Counted from the stretch's first letter, positions 42,693-51,941 are shown. The stretch: DNA of 64,000 nt from Notoacmeibacter sp. MSK16QG-6 (GCF_024158145.1 NZ_JAMYXM010000003.1:62001-126000); one strand, 5' to 3'. The notes: generated from the sequence alone by a model not told the origin. A program made the numbers and translations.

Positions 42693-43636
42693 GCGCCCGC
42701 CGCATAACGGATTCCGATGCCGGTGATGATGCTGCAAAACGCATCACCGGAGACGGCCTCGTCGTCGATCGTGTGACGGTCACTTACAGAAACGGCCATA
42801 CCGCTTTACGTGACGCCAGTTGCACCATGCCATCGGGGACGATCTCCGCTCTTGTCGGCATCAATGGCGCCGGCAAATCAACCCTCTTCAAGGCAGTCAT
42901 GGGATTTGTACCGCTGGCCGAGGGTTCGGTTAGCGTTTTCGGCGGCACCGTTAAGGAAGCACGCCGCAAAAATCGCATCGCCTATGTCCCCCAAGCCGAA
43001 GAGGTCGACTGGACCTTTCCCGTTCTCGTCCGCGACGTGGTCATGATGGGCCGATACGGCCATATGGGATGGCTCCGTCGTTCCCGCCCTGTCGATCATG
43101 AAAAGGTCGCCGATGCCCTCGCAAGGGTGGGGATGGAGGATTATGCCAGCCGCCAGATCGGCGAATTGTCCGGCGGTCAGAAAAAGCGCGTCTTCCTGGC
43201 GCGCGCGCTGGCTCAGGAAGCCGATCTTGTTCTTCTCGACGAGCCCTTCACAGGCGTCGATATTGGCACCGAAGAGCGTATCATCGCCCTGCTACGTGAA
43301 CTGCGTGACGAAGGCTGCATCGTTCTGGTGTCCACGCACGATCTGGGGTCGGTGCCGGAATATTGCGACCGGACGGTCTTCATCAAAGGCACGGTACTGG
43401 CGAGCGGACCGACCCAGGAGGTTTTCAATCCAGAAAATCTGAAGGAGGCCTTCGGCGGCTCCCTCCGCCATTTTGTGCTGGCCGGCACCGACCTGCACGA
43501 AGACCAGGACGAGCGGCACCTCACTGTCATCACCGATGAGGAACGGCCTTTTGTGCTCTACGGCGATGAGCGCCAGCCCTACAAGTCTGGCGATGACGAG
43601 GCCGTCGTGATCGATGACGAGCCGGTAGATCGATGA
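42689..43636 (+). CDS. sitB: Manganese/iron ABC transporter ATPase SitB
   Basis: A 315-residue ATPase with Walker A GINGAGKST (57-65), Q-loop PQAEEVDW, signature LSGGQKKRVF, Walker B VLLDEPF and switch STHDLG. Metal-type specificity comes from its operon. A C-terminal tail of about 40 mostly acidic residues (ending DDEAVVIDDEPVD) is longer than usual for the family. Translation is coupled to sitA and sitC by ATGA overlaps. Confidence 0.92.
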   Translation: MSARRITDSDAGDDAAKRITGDGLVVDRVTVTYRNGHTALRDASCTMPSGTISALVGINGAGKSTLFKAVMGFVPLAEGSVSVFGGTVKEARRKNRIAYVPQAEEVDWTFPVLVRDVVMMGRYGHMGWLRRSRPVDHEKVADALARVGMEDYASRQIGELSGGQKKRVFLARALAQEADLVLLDEPFTGVDIGTEERIIALLRELRDEGCIVLVSTHDLGSVPEYCDRTVFIKGTVLASGPTQEVFNPENLKEAFGGSLRHFVLAGTDLHEDQDERHLTVITDEERPFVLYGDERQPYKSGDDEAVVIDDEPVDR

Positions 43637-44535
43637 GTCTCTTCGACCCCTTCACCTATGAATATATGCGAAACGCGATCCTGCTCGCATCGCTGACAGG
43701 CGCAGTCTGCGCCTTCCTGTCCGCCTTCGTCATGCTGAAGGGATGGTCGTTGATCGGCGATGCGTTGTCTCATTCCATCGTGCCGGGCGTCGCCGGCGCC
43801 TATATGTTAGGCCTTCCCTTTGCCGCCGGCGCTTTCCTTTCCGGCGGGCTCGCGGCTGCGGCGATCATCGCCGTCAACCGTCGAACGAGACTGAAAGAGG
43901 ATGCCATTATGGGCATCATTTTCACCGCCTTCTTTGGCCTTGGCCTTTTCATGGTCTCCCGCAATCCCGTGGCTGTGAACCTCGAAGCCATCGTGCTCGG
44001 CAACATCCTCGCAATCGCGCCTGCCGACGCCCTTCAGCTTCTGATCATCTCGACCGTGACGCTGGCGGTGCTGCTTCTGAAGTGGAAAGACCTCGTCGCA
44101 GCCTTCTTCGATCCCGATCACGCCCGCAATGTCGGTATCGATCCAGATCGCATGCGGATCTTGTTTTTCGCGCTGCTCGCTGCCTCGACTGTCGCTGCCC
44201 TCCAGACCGTCGGCGCGTTTCTGGTCATTGCAATGATCGTGACGCCGGGGGCGACAGCCTATCTCCTGACCGACAGGTTTGGCCGCCTTATCGCTCTTGC
44301 GGTGGCGATCGGCACGGCCACCTGCTTTTTCGGCGCTTGGGCAAGCTGGTTTCTGAACGGCGCGACAGGTGGCGTCATCGTCGTGCTACAGACTTTGGTA
44401 TTCATGATCACTTTTATCTTCGCGCCTCGCCATGGCCTTATCGCGGCGCGCAGGCGCGGACAGCTTCAATCCCATGACAGTTTTGATGAAGAGACGACCG
44501 CCCCCGAGGGCCGCACGACCGGGACTGTGTCATGA
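43633..44535 (+). CDS. sitC: Manganese/iron ABC transporter permease SitC
   Basis: A 300-residue ABC-3 family permease with about eight transmembrane helices. FVMLKGWSLIGDALSHSIVPGVAGAY is a family hallmark (only part needed), as is FLVIAMIVTPGATAYLL. It is one of two related permeases in this operon and is linked to sitB and sitD by 4-base overlaps, so the four are made together. Confidence 0.92.
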   Translation: MSLFDPFTYEYMRNAILLASLTGAVCAFLSAFVMLKGWSLIGDALSHSIVPGVAGAYMLGLPFAAGAFLSGGLAAAAIIAVNRRTRLKEDAIMGIIFTAFFGLGLFMVSRNPVAVNLEAIVLGNILAIAPADALQLLIISTVTLAVLLLKWKDLVAAFFDPDHARNVGIDPDRMRILFFALLAASTVAALQTVGAFLVIAMIVTPGATAYLLTDRFGRLIALAVAIGTATCFFGAWASWFLNGATGGVIVVLQTLVFMITFIFAPRHGLIAARRRGQLQSHDSFDEETTAPEGRTTGTVS

Positions 44536-45392
44536 TGGATATGATCGTGACCGGCATTGGGGAGCCTTTCTCCTACGCTTTCATGCGTACCGCGCTTCTG
44601 ACCACGCTGGTTGTCGCCGTTCCGATGGCCATGCTCTCCTGCATTCTGGTGCTCCGCGGTTGGTCCTTGATGGGCGATGCGATCAGCCACGCCGTTCTTC
44701 CCGGCGTTGTGCTGGCCTGGCTGGCGGGGCTGCCAATCGCACTGGGCGCGTTCTGCGCTGCGATGATCACCGCTCTTTCCGCCGGTTATCTGCAAGCCAA
44801 TTCCCGTATCAAACCCGACACGGCCCTCGGTATCGTATTCGCAGGCATGTTCGGATTGGGTGTGGTGCTGTTCGTCGCCTTCCCGTCCGGACTTCATCTC
44901 AATCACATTCTGTTCGGCGACATGCTCGGCATACGCCGTGCAGACTTCGTGCAAGCGGTCATCATCGGCATTCTGACAACGGTCGTCCTTCTGGTCCTGC
45001 GCCGAGATCTGGAGCTGCTTACCTTCGATGAACAGCATGCACGCGCCATCGGGATCGCGACTGGCTTCCTCAACACGGCGCTTCTGGCCGCCATCTCGAT
45101 TCTCGTGGTAGCGGCCCTTCAGGCCGTCGGCATAATCCTGGCTATCGCCTTTCTCATCACTCCCGGTGCAACGGCGTTTCTGCTCGTGCGACGCTTTTCC
45201 GCAATGCTTATTGTCAGCACCACCCTCGCCGCCATCAGCACCTTGATAGGTCTATGGGCGAGCTATTGGCTGGCAGCCAGTCCCGCCGCATCCATCGTCC
45301 TCGTCATGACGGCTGCGTTTGCGCTCGCATTTCTTCGCGAACAGCTGGCGGGAAGCGCTATCATGCGCAGACAAAGACACCCTCTGCGTTAA
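44532..45392 (+). CDS. sitD: Manganese/iron ABC transporter permease SitD
   Basis: A 286-residue ABC-3 permease, paralogous to SitC, with the parallel segment GWSLMGDAISHAVLPGVVLAW and IAFLITPGATAFLLVRRF. SitC and SitD are expected to form the membrane heterodimer. It ends the operon: no hairpin is obvious directly after it, and the next gene begins 163 bases later with its own ribosome-binding site. Confidence 0.92.
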   Translation: MMDMIVTGIGEPFSYAFMRTALLTTLVVAVPMAMLSCILVLRGWSLMGDAISHAVLPGVVLAWLAGLPIALGAFCAAMITALSAGYLQANSRIKPDTALGIVFAGMFGLGVVLFVAFPSGLHLNHILFGDMLGIRRADFVQAVIIGILTTVVLLVLRRDLELLTFDEQHARAIGIATGFLNTALLAAISILVVAALQAVGIILAIAFLITPGATAFLLVRRFSAMLIVSTTLAAISTLIGLWASYWLAASPAASIVLVMTAAFALAFLREQLAGSAIMRRQRHPLR

Positions 45393-45555
45393 CTATCCTT
45401 TCTTTCGACACGATGTTGATGGAACCTTCTGCCGACAGGGACATTCAAACGTCCATAGACGTTCGTTGCGGGTGCGGGTTTTTAGGGCCCAAAGTTTTCT
45501 GCTCCGGATGCTATGGTTAGCCGGCATTGGCGCCGGCAGAGGGAAAGGAAACTCA

Positions 45556-45834
45556 ATGTTCAAGAAAACCGCGATTATTCTCGCATCCGTCGGCGCTCTC
45601 GGTGCTGCATCGGGCTGCACCACCACTGAACAGACGACTGCCGCCGGCGCTGTTGGTGGCGCGGCAATTGGAACCGCTATCGATGGCAGCGTTGAAGGCG
45701 CGGCGCTGGGTGCGCTGGCTGGTGGTGCTGCTGGCTTCATTGTCGGCAAATCGACTGAGCGCAAAAATTACTGCGTATATGAAGATTCCCGTGGCCGCCG
45801 CTACGAAGCCGAGTGCCCGCGCAATTATCGCTAA
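45556..45834 (+). CDS. Small glycine-zipper lipoprotein
   Basis: A 92-residue protein with a lipoprotein signal (GAASGC, C21) and a glycine/alanine-rich zipper (AAGAVGGAAIGTAIDGSVEGAALGALAGGAAGF in part, about 30-65), then KNYCVYEDSRGRRYEAECPRNYR with two cysteines. Proteins of this form (YMGG-like/Rickettsia 17 kDa-like glycine zipper) are outer-membrane or periplasmic; function is unknown. A GGGAAAGGAAAC ribosome-binding site precedes the ATG. A longer frame to 45319 overlaps sitD and is not supported. Confidence 0.78.
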   Translation: MFKKTAIILASVGALGAASGCTTTEQTTAAGAVGGAAIGTAIDGSVEGAALGALAGGAAGFIVGKSTERKNYCVYEDSRGRRYEAECPRNYR

Positions 45835-45854
45835 GGTCTCAGGCTATCATCAAG

Positions 45855-45884
45855 AAAAAGGCTGCCATTTTCGGCAGCCTTTTT
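45855..45884. terminator. Bidirectional intrinsic terminator
   Basis: The stem GGCTGCC (45860-45866) with GGCAGCC (45873-45879), 6-base loop, is flanked by A5 on the left and T5 or more on the right. It lies between the glycine-zipper gene and the convergent histidine kinase gene, whose stop codon lies in the T-run. Confidence 0.9.
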
Positions 45885-48800
45885 TATGCGCTTTTGCGAA
45901 GTTCGGTTTTGCTTTTGCTGCCGAAATAACGCTCTAGCATGTCGCGAAGGGCTGAGTGGTTGATCGGCTTTGCCAGGTAGTCGTCCATTCCGCTTTCCAG
46001 GCATCGCTCACGATCACCTTTGAGAGCGTGCGCCGTGACCGCGATCACCGGAGTGGCAGCCAGCTCATGTTTCTTTTCAATCCGTCGAATGTGAGCGGTG
46101 GCCTCCAATCCGTTCATCTTCGGCATCGAGACGTCCATGAGAATCAGGCGCGGCCGTTTGTCCAGAAAGGCCTCGACCGCTAGCTCTCCATTTTCCACCA
46201 CTTCATAGGAATAGGGCAGATCTTCCAGAATCTGCTCCATCACCATCTGATTGACCTCGTTATCCTCGGCGATCAGAAGGTCGAGCCCACCAGAGTCGGA
46301 AGCCGGGGATTGCGCCAGCGACGACTCGTTCTCTTCCGTTTCTTCTGGAAGAGGTATGCCCGTCGGCTCACCGTCGCCCATCAGCGTGCGCGCGGCCGAT
46401 ATATTGCCTGACGCTGCAGCTATCGCCGCCGCTTCGGTCGTTTGAAAAACCCGTACGCCCTTAAATGTATTTTCGTCGCCGGACGACCGGCGGGCATGGA
46501 GAACCGACACGATTGCGTCGAGCAGGGTGGACGACCGGGCGGGCTTGATAAGATAGCCGTCAACGCCGATTTCGTTGCATTTCGATTTATTGATCGCGTG
46601 ATCGACAGAGGTCAGCATGACAATCGCCAGATCGCCGAACGCTGGATTGGACCGGATAGCCCGCGCGACTTCTTCTCCGTTCATGACCGGCATTTGATAG
46701 TCGAGGATCAGGCAGTCCACGGGCATTCCGGCCTGTTTCGCCGCTTCCAGAATGGCCATGCCCTCAGAGCCGGAGGTCGCGGCACAGGCATCGAACTTCC
46801 ATGCAGCCATCTGCTCCAGAAGGATCGAGCGATTAATTGAGTTGTCATCGATAATGAGGATGCGCGCGCCCGTTACGTCGGTATGAACGACTTTCTCGGG
46901 CAATTGGTTTTCCGCCAGCGGCAGGGTCAGCTTCAGCGAGAAAGTCGCGCCTTCGCCGAATGAACTTTCCACGCCGATAGAGCCGTCCATCAGTTCGATC
47001 AGTCTCGCCGTGATCGCCAGACCGAGGCCGGTGCCCTCATGCCGGCGGGTAGACGATGTATCGACCTGGCTGAACTTGTCGAAGACGCTTTGCAGCTTGT
47101 CGGTCGGGATGCCGATACCGGTATCCTGCACGCGAATCGTCAATGAAACTTCGTCTGATGCAGTCGATCCGCTGACATCGACAAGAACATGCCCTTCTTC
47201 CGTAAACTTGACGGCATTGCCGACCAGATTGGTCACGATCTGCCTGATCCGTCCTACATCCCCGATGATCTGCGTGGGCAGATCGGGCGCGTATCGGACG
47301 ATGAGTTCGAGATCCTTTTCCTTGGCCCGCACACTCATCAATGTCGCGACGTCCTGGATCGCCTCTTCCAGATCGAAAGCATCCGGCTTGAGGACGAGTT
47401 GGCCGGCATCGATCTTGGAAAAATCGAGGATGTCGTTGATGATCGTCAGCAGCGCATTGCCGCTTTTTAGAATGACATCCGTGAATGTTCGCTGCTTACC
47501 GGAAAGTTCAGTGCCAGAGAGCAGCTCGGCCATGCCGAGCACGCCGTTCATCGGTGTACGGATTTCATGGCTCATATTGGCCAGAAACTCGCTTTTCGCC
47601 CGGTCGGCCAGTTCTGCCTGCTGGCGTGCCTCGGCGAGCTCCGCCTCGCGTTCGCGCGCTTCGGTTACATCGATAGTGGAGCCCAGGAGCACTGGCTTTC
47701 CGTCCAGGTCCAAACGGCTCTTGCTGGAGTGCTGGTACTGAACGCTGCCATCGGGCAACATCCTGGTCTCGGCAATTTCGATGCCCTGGCTGGAGCGGCC
47801 CGCCTCGAACTCCCGCATGACGAACGCATCGTTTTCCGCAAACACCTTGCCGGACTCGCCAAATAGTTCGACGTCCGTCTTGCCGATTGCTTCATGGCGA
47901 TCGCACCGGCTCATCCGTCCCCAGCTCTTATTGGCGTAGGTCAGGTGTCCTTCGGGATCTTTGGTATAGATGGCGACGGGAACGTTATCGACGATCTCCC
48001 GGAACAGTTCGATCTCCTTGAGCGACTGCTCCAAATCGTCCTGAATCTGCTTCTCCTTGGAGAGATCGACGCGGATCATGACGAGAAGTCCGTCATTGGT
48101 GCGAACATCGATCGCCCGATACCAGCTGCCGTCCTTGCGACGGCGCTCATAGCACCGGTAAGGCTGGTCGTAATATTGCTCCATCGCGTCGATCCAGGCT
48201 TCTTCATCCTGGTCGTACAGAGCATTGATCCGATCGTCCTGAACGTAGCGGTAGAGGCCGTTTCTATATCCGATGCGCAGCGTGTCGCGTAGCGTCTGTC
48301 CAGGCTCGTGAATGCCCTCGGCGATCTTCTGGCGCATCCGCTTATTGATCAGCAGCAGATTGTTGTTCTCGTCATAAATGAGAACATCGACATGCAGGCT
48401 GTCTAGAACGCTGGCCAGCCGCATCCGCATGGCTTCGGACTTGAATTCAGCTTCCTTCTGTTCGGTGATATCGACCCGGATTCCAACAAAGAATCCGTTT
48501 GGCAGGCGGCGGTTAAAGGCCTTGAACCAGCGTCCGTCCGGCATCTGCCGTTCATCGACACGCTCGGGCTCGTCGTAAAAGCGTTCCATCGCATCGAGCC
48601 AAACGTCTTCGTCGCCTTCATAAATAGCGTCGATTTCATCGTTACCCGTGTGGCGGAAATAGCCGTGCTCGCGGCCAAGCTGGAACGATTCGCGGAGCGA
48701 GCCGCCAGGCTTGCTGTGAAATTCGCGAAGCTCGGGCATCAGGTCATTCACCATGCCATTGGCCATGACATAGCGATTGTTTTCGTCATAGACGACCACG

Positions 48801-50080
48801 GATGCCGGCATCGATTCCACGATCGATTCCAGCTGCTCATGGACTGCCTGCAGGCGAAGCTCCGCATTCTTCTGTTCGGTAATATCGAACCGGACGCCGA
48901 TGAACGTCCCGTCCTCGTGACGGAAATACGAGTTCTCCAGCCAGCGACCGTCCTTTAGCCGTCGGACCGTTGTTTCGCTGAGCGGCCGCGACCAACGATC
49001 CAGCGTTGCATCGATGAAACCGTCAGGGTCTTCGTGCAGAAGACGGTTCTGTTCTTCATTGTCGACGTAATCGAACAGCTTTTGTTCGACCGCCGCCCGC
49101 ACAACCTCCTTGAGGGTTGCGCCCTTGATACGAATATCGTCGAGTTCCGGCTCGGCCTTCAAAGCTTTAGCGTTGGCGAATACGAAACGGTCGTCCTTGT
49201 CGTACATGATGACCTGCGCGGGAATGGTATTGAGAACCATCTCGAGCTTCTGGCGCGCGTGGGATGTTTCGCTCAGTGCGTTGCGCAAGGTCGTGACGTC
49301 GATCAGAAACTCGACGCGGTCGCCATTGTCCATCGTATGTTGACGAATCTGGTATATCTGCCCGTCACGATTGACGATCTCAACCGGCTCGTTCTTTGGA
49401 TCGTTGCGCGTGGCGATCGCGTTCTCGATCCAGCGTTCTTCAATCCCGGCAAGTCCGGGAGCCCATCCGCTATAGGCGTAAAATTTCAGAAATTCGCGAT
49501 AGGTCTGTCCTGGGAAGACGTGCTCGAGGCCTCCTGCAACCTGACGGATCGCGTCATTGGCGAAGACGAGCCGATCCTCCCTGTCCCAGAGCATGAAACC
49601 GGCATCCATCGTGTTCAAAGCAGCTTCGAAACGGCGGATATAATCGTCGCGGTCCGGGAAACCCCTCTGTATATTGTCGTTGATGGTCCCGGCGGCCGGA
49701 CTTGCGGACGTATTCTCCTTCGCAACAGAGAAGGCTATGCCTTGAAATCCCACAAAATCGTCATCGTCCGAAAAAATCGGGGTACCGGAGAAGCTTAGCT
49801 CGCCTCTTCCGTCAGGTGCGGGTACGCGCACATCGCTAAACGGCAGCTCGGGGGCCAACGCCTTCTTCAGACTATCCGACTGCGAGAGCAAGTCCGAGAA
49901 AGCGCGAACAAGCCGTCGCGCCGGCTTGTCTCCATTCGTTGCAAGGATCGAGGTGGTTTCACCTGCTTTATCCGTTGCCCAGACCCAATCCGCGCTCAGC
50001 GCAAGAAGGCCAGCCAACTGCGAACTGCAGAGCTCCGTTACGCTCCTGGCGCCGTCTTGGGATTTTTTATCTGGCGCCAT
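45884..50080 (-). CDS. Multi-PAS cytoplasmic hybrid sensor histidine kinase
   Basis: A 1398-residue kinase with no transmembrane segment. About six PAS domains occupy residues 20-810 (approximately 20-115, 148-270, 283-410, 418-545, 553-680 and 690-808). Those from about 283 to 680 are similar to one another, with repeated endings such as GIRVDITEQKEAE, suggesting duplication. HisKA follows with the phosphorylatable H838 in NMSHEIRTPMNG, then HATPase_c (DTGIGIP, GTGLGLAI), and two receiver domains with phospho-acceptor aspartates D1127 (LDYQMP) and D1316 (MDVSMP). There is no HPt domain, so a separate phosphotransfer protein is expected. The signal is unknown. Confidence 0.9.
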   Translation of the reverse strand: MAPDKKSQDGARSVTELCSSQLAGLLALSADWVWATDKAGETTSILATNGDKPARRLVRAFSDLLSQSDSLKKALAPELPFSDVRVPAPDGRGELSFSGTPIFSDDDDFVGFQGIAFSVAKENTSASPAAGTINDNIQRGFPDRDDYIRRFEAALNTMDAGFMLWDREDRLVFANDAIRQVAGGLEHVFPGQTYREFLKFYAYSGWAPGLAGIEERWIENAIATRNDPKNEPVEIVNRDGQIYQIRQHTMDNGDRVEFLIDVTTLRNALSETSHARQKLEMVLNTIPAQVIMYDKDDRFVFANAKALKAEPELDDIRIKGATLKEVVRAAVEQKLFDYVDNEEQNRLLHEDPDGFIDATLDRWSRPLSETTVRRLKDGRWLENSYFRHEDGTFIGVRFDITEQKNAELRLQAVHEQLESIVESMPASVVVYDENNRYVMANGMVNDLMPELREFHSKPGGSLRESFQLGREHGYFRHTGNDEIDAIYEGDEDVWLDAMERFYDEPERVDERQMPDGRWFKAFNRRLPNGFFVGIRVDITEQKEAEFKSEAMRMRLASVLDSLHVDVLIYDENNNLLLINKRMRQKIAEGIHEPGQTLRDTLRIGYRNGLYRYVQDDRINALYDQDEEAWIDAMEQYYDQPYRCYERRRKDGSWYRAIDVRTNDGLLVMIRVDLSKEKQIQDDLEQSLKEIELFREIVDNVPVAIYTKDPEGHLTYANKSWGRMSRCDRHEAIGKTDVELFGESGKVFAENDAFVMREFEAGRSSQGIEIAETRMLPDGSVQYQHSSKSRLDLDGKPVLLGSTIDVTEAREREAELAEARQQAELADRAKSEFLANMSHEIRTPMNGVLGMAELLSGTELSGKQRTFTDVILKSGNALLTIINDILDFSKIDAGQLVLKPDAFDLEEAIQDVATLMSVRAKEKDLELIVRYAPDLPTQIIGDVGRIRQIVTNLVGNAVKFTEEGHVLVDVSGSTASDEVSLTIRVQDTGIGIPTDKLQSVFDKFSQVDTSSTRRHEGTGLGLAITARLIELMDGSIGVESSFGEGATFSLKLTLPLAENQLPEKVVHTDVTGARILIIDDNSINRSILLEQMAAWKFDACAATSGSEGMAILEAAKQAGMPVDCLILDYQMPVMNGEEVARAIRSNPAFGDLAIVMLTSVDHAINKSKCNEIGVDGYLIKPARSSTLLDAIVSVLHARRSSGDENTFKGVRVFQTTEAAAIAAASGNISAARTLMGDGEPTGIPLPEETEENESSLAQSPASDSGGLDLLIAEDNEVNQMVMEQILEDLPYSYEVVENGELAVEAFLDKRPRLILMDVSMPKMNGLEATAHIRRIEKKHELAATPVIAVTAHALKGDRERCLESGMDDYLAKPINHSALRDMLERYFGSKSKTELRKSA

Positions 50081-50521
50081 CCCGCCCTGTCCTGGCCCTC
50101 GAAATCGCGAATTTGGGCCAAAGACTAGGCTTTACATGTTGAATGAACGTTAACGTTAACAGCCGTAGCCGCTGCACTGGCTTTGAGCGCCGCCAAAACG
50201 ACAAAAAAGTACGACGATCAGTCGGGGCTGAAAAAATACAGCGCGTCGAACGCGATATTAAAGTGGTACTCCCAAGGGGAGTGAAACAAGCGCCAATTTG
50301 CAAGGTGCACGGATGGCTAACCTAAATGCGCGTGTCCCAATGGCTCCCTATTTATGGCCGGTAAGCCAACGTTGCACGACAAAATTCCCAAAACCGACCG
50401 GTCCAATCAAGGTACCGCGAATGTATCTGCGACTTTAGTCAAATTGCCGCTAGGTCATATATAGAAATCACCGCATACGACTTTAGTGTTGAATGCAGGG
50501 ACGATAGACGGGAGGATCTGC
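50081..50521. other. Intergenic region between the kinase and the prophage-side genes
   Basis: About 440 bases without a convincing gene; a 60-codon plus-strand frame at 50143 has no recognisable protein. Visible elements: the nested palindrome AACGTTAACGTTAAC (50146-50160), 66 bases upstream of the kinase start; a 19-base tRNA-3'-end-like sequence at 50264-50282 (minus-strand reading ACTCCCCTTGGGAGTACCA); and a direct repeat CGACTTTAGT at 50430-50439 and 50478-50487 just before the next gene. The left prophage boundary probably lies here or in the following kilobase. Confidence 0.5.
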
Positions 50522-50887
50522 ATGAGGCAGAGAGACAAACCCGCCCCGGCGCGACGAGCGGCGCTTCGGATTATGGCCGGTGGCGTTGCGACAATGGCGT
50601 TGATGACGCCGCTCTCGGCGCCCGCGCGGCCGAAGATGGATCCAAGCCGGCGCATCGCCGACGCGATGAATGAGGTCAGAGATGCTCTTCAGGAATTGCA
50701 CCCGGACTGGCGTATCCACGTAGCCCAGGATCGACTGGGTCCACTCTGCGCCGTGACGGGCCAGCGGATGGACGCGCTCCGCCATGCCGTGATGATCGTG
50801 GCATCGTCCGAGCCGATGGGCCGCGAAGAGATCGGCCTCGCCGTCCATTATCCGGACCTCTCCACGAAAAAGCGTGACGACGCATAG
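50522..50887 (+). CDS. Small protein of unknown function with N-terminal hydrophobic segment
   Basis: A 121-residue protein. The N terminus has a basic region with RR (PARRAALRIM) followed by a hydrophobic stretch (AGGVATMALMTPLSAPA), like a signal peptide. The rest is mixed alpha/beta with no motif I recognise (DPSRRIADAMNEVRDALQEL in part). GGGAGG precedes the ATG at good spacing, supporting a real gene. It lies between the kinase and clear phage genes and may be host or phage cargo. Confidence 0.55.
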   Translation: MRQRDKPAPARRAALRIMAGGVATMALMTPLSAPARPKMDPSRRIADAMNEVRDALQELHPDWRIHVAQDRLGPLCAVTGQRMDALRHAVMIVASSEPMGREEIGLAVHYPDLSTKKRDDA

Positions 50888-50908
50888 GCGGGCAGCCCAC
50901 AATGCGCC

Positions 50909-51160
50909 ATGACCCGCCGCCCGATCAACAGCAACACCCTCTCCCAGCTTATCGAGATGGGTCACAGCGTGAATGTATGGCGCAAGTGTTGCGGCGGCTC
51001 AGATAAGCTGGACTTGCCGAAGATAATCGAAGAGCACGGCGACCAGAAAATCCATATCATCGCACGGCGACTCGTCTGCGGGGAATGCGGGTCGAAGGAT
51101 GTCCACGCGACTATCGGCCTCGATCAATCGCCGGGGACGGAAGGGTACCGACCGAAATGA
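50909..51160 (+). CDS. Small cysteine-containing protein of unknown function
   Basis: An 83-residue protein with two cysteine groups, CCGGS near residue 27 and CGECGSKD near 57, that could bind zinc. No family is recognised. The ribosome-binding site is weak. It follows the previous small gene by 21 bases on the same strand, so they may be co-transcribed. Confidence 0.5.
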   Translation: MTRRPINSNTLSQLIEMGHSVNVWRKCCGGSDKLDLPKIIEEHGDQKIHIIARRLVCGECGSKDVHATIGLDQSPGTEGYRPK

Positions 51161-51555
51161 AACCAGCCCTCATGTAGCAGATGCCACAAACTCCAGACGG
51201 CTGAACGATGAAGGCAGTATCCAAGCCTGGCACACATAGCGCAATGTGCATACAGCGACAAACTGTTTAGATCGGCCCTCGCGTTTTATCGCAGGAACCC
51301 CTTCCCATTCTTGCCATAATTTCCTATCCCTGCCCTTGGGTCGTCGCGAAAAACGGCCTGGGGCATGATAACCCCTCGTAGAGCGGTCGACAGACCGTAT
51401 AAAAACCTCCTCGTCCGCTATGGCCGGGGAGGTCGCGGCGTATGTTCAGGGCGCAAGCCTAAAGGTCGCGACGGTCGCCTCTACGCGGCTTATCAACTCC
51501 CCGGTCACCAGAGGTCAATCCCTCCGGTGGCCACTCAACGAACGGGGAGTTGGCC
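51161..51555. other. Intergenic region with small inverted repeats
   Basis: About 395 bases in which I see no supported gene. Short hairpins occur (for example CGGTC-GACA-GACCG near 51388-51401 and CCTCC with GGAGG near 51407-51432), none with a T-run. It lies between plus-strand small genes and the plus-strand gene at 51556. Confidence 0.4.
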
Positions 51556-51921
51556 GTGGAAGAACGCATTACCGAACTGCAGGTCGCAGACAAGCAGGGC
51601 GACATCCTGGACAGGCTGTTGATGATCGTGCCGGAGCCGATGGCCGCGACCTTCTGCATTCTCGTGATCATCATTCTGATCGCTCTGCTGTATGATCGCC
51701 ATACCTTCATCCTTCAGAAATCGCGCGATCAGATGGAATACGACGCGGCTGCCGAGGAAATGGAGAAGAAGCGGCAAGAGCGGGAACGCCAGTGGGAACA
51801 GGATATGCTCGATACGCTTGACGCGTCCGGGCTGCCTTTATTGGGTTCGAGAACTCAGCCGCAGAAACTGATTCAAGGACATAAAAAAACCGCCGACTCC
51901 AATCAGGAGACGGCGGAATAA
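51556..51921 (+). CDS. Small membrane-anchored coiled-coil protein, convergent to phage late genes
   Basis: A 121-residue protein with one transmembrane helix (about 30-48, ATFCILVIIILIALLYD in part) and a charged coiled-coil-like segment (EEMEKKRQERERQWEQDML). The GTG at 51556 follows GGGGAG with 6 bases of spacing; the TTG at 51550 is too close. The last codons coincide with the terminator of the minus-strand phage operon. The family is unknown. Confidence 0.55.
   Translation: MEERITELQVADKQGDILDRLLMIVPEPMAATFCILVIIILIALLYDRHTFILQKSRDQMEYDAAAEEMEKKRQERERQWEQDMLDTLDASGLPLLGSRTQPQKLIQGHKKTADSNQETAE
51883..51916 (-). terminator. Intrinsic terminator of the prophage late operon
   Basis: Read on the minus strand, an 11-base-pair stem with one mismatch (CCGCCGTCTCC with GGAGTCGGCGG, loop TGATT) is followed by seven T residues. 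It lies 26 bases past the last late gene. Unusually, it is located inside the 3' coding end of the convergent plus-strand gene. Confidence 0.9.
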
Positions 51922-51941
51922 ACACTGGCTGGATCGTTTGG

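Noticed and set aside
41775-45392. Zinc transporter znuABC
   Set aside because: SitA has glutamate (E201) rather than histidine at the third ligand, lacks a His-rich loop, and there are two permease genes.
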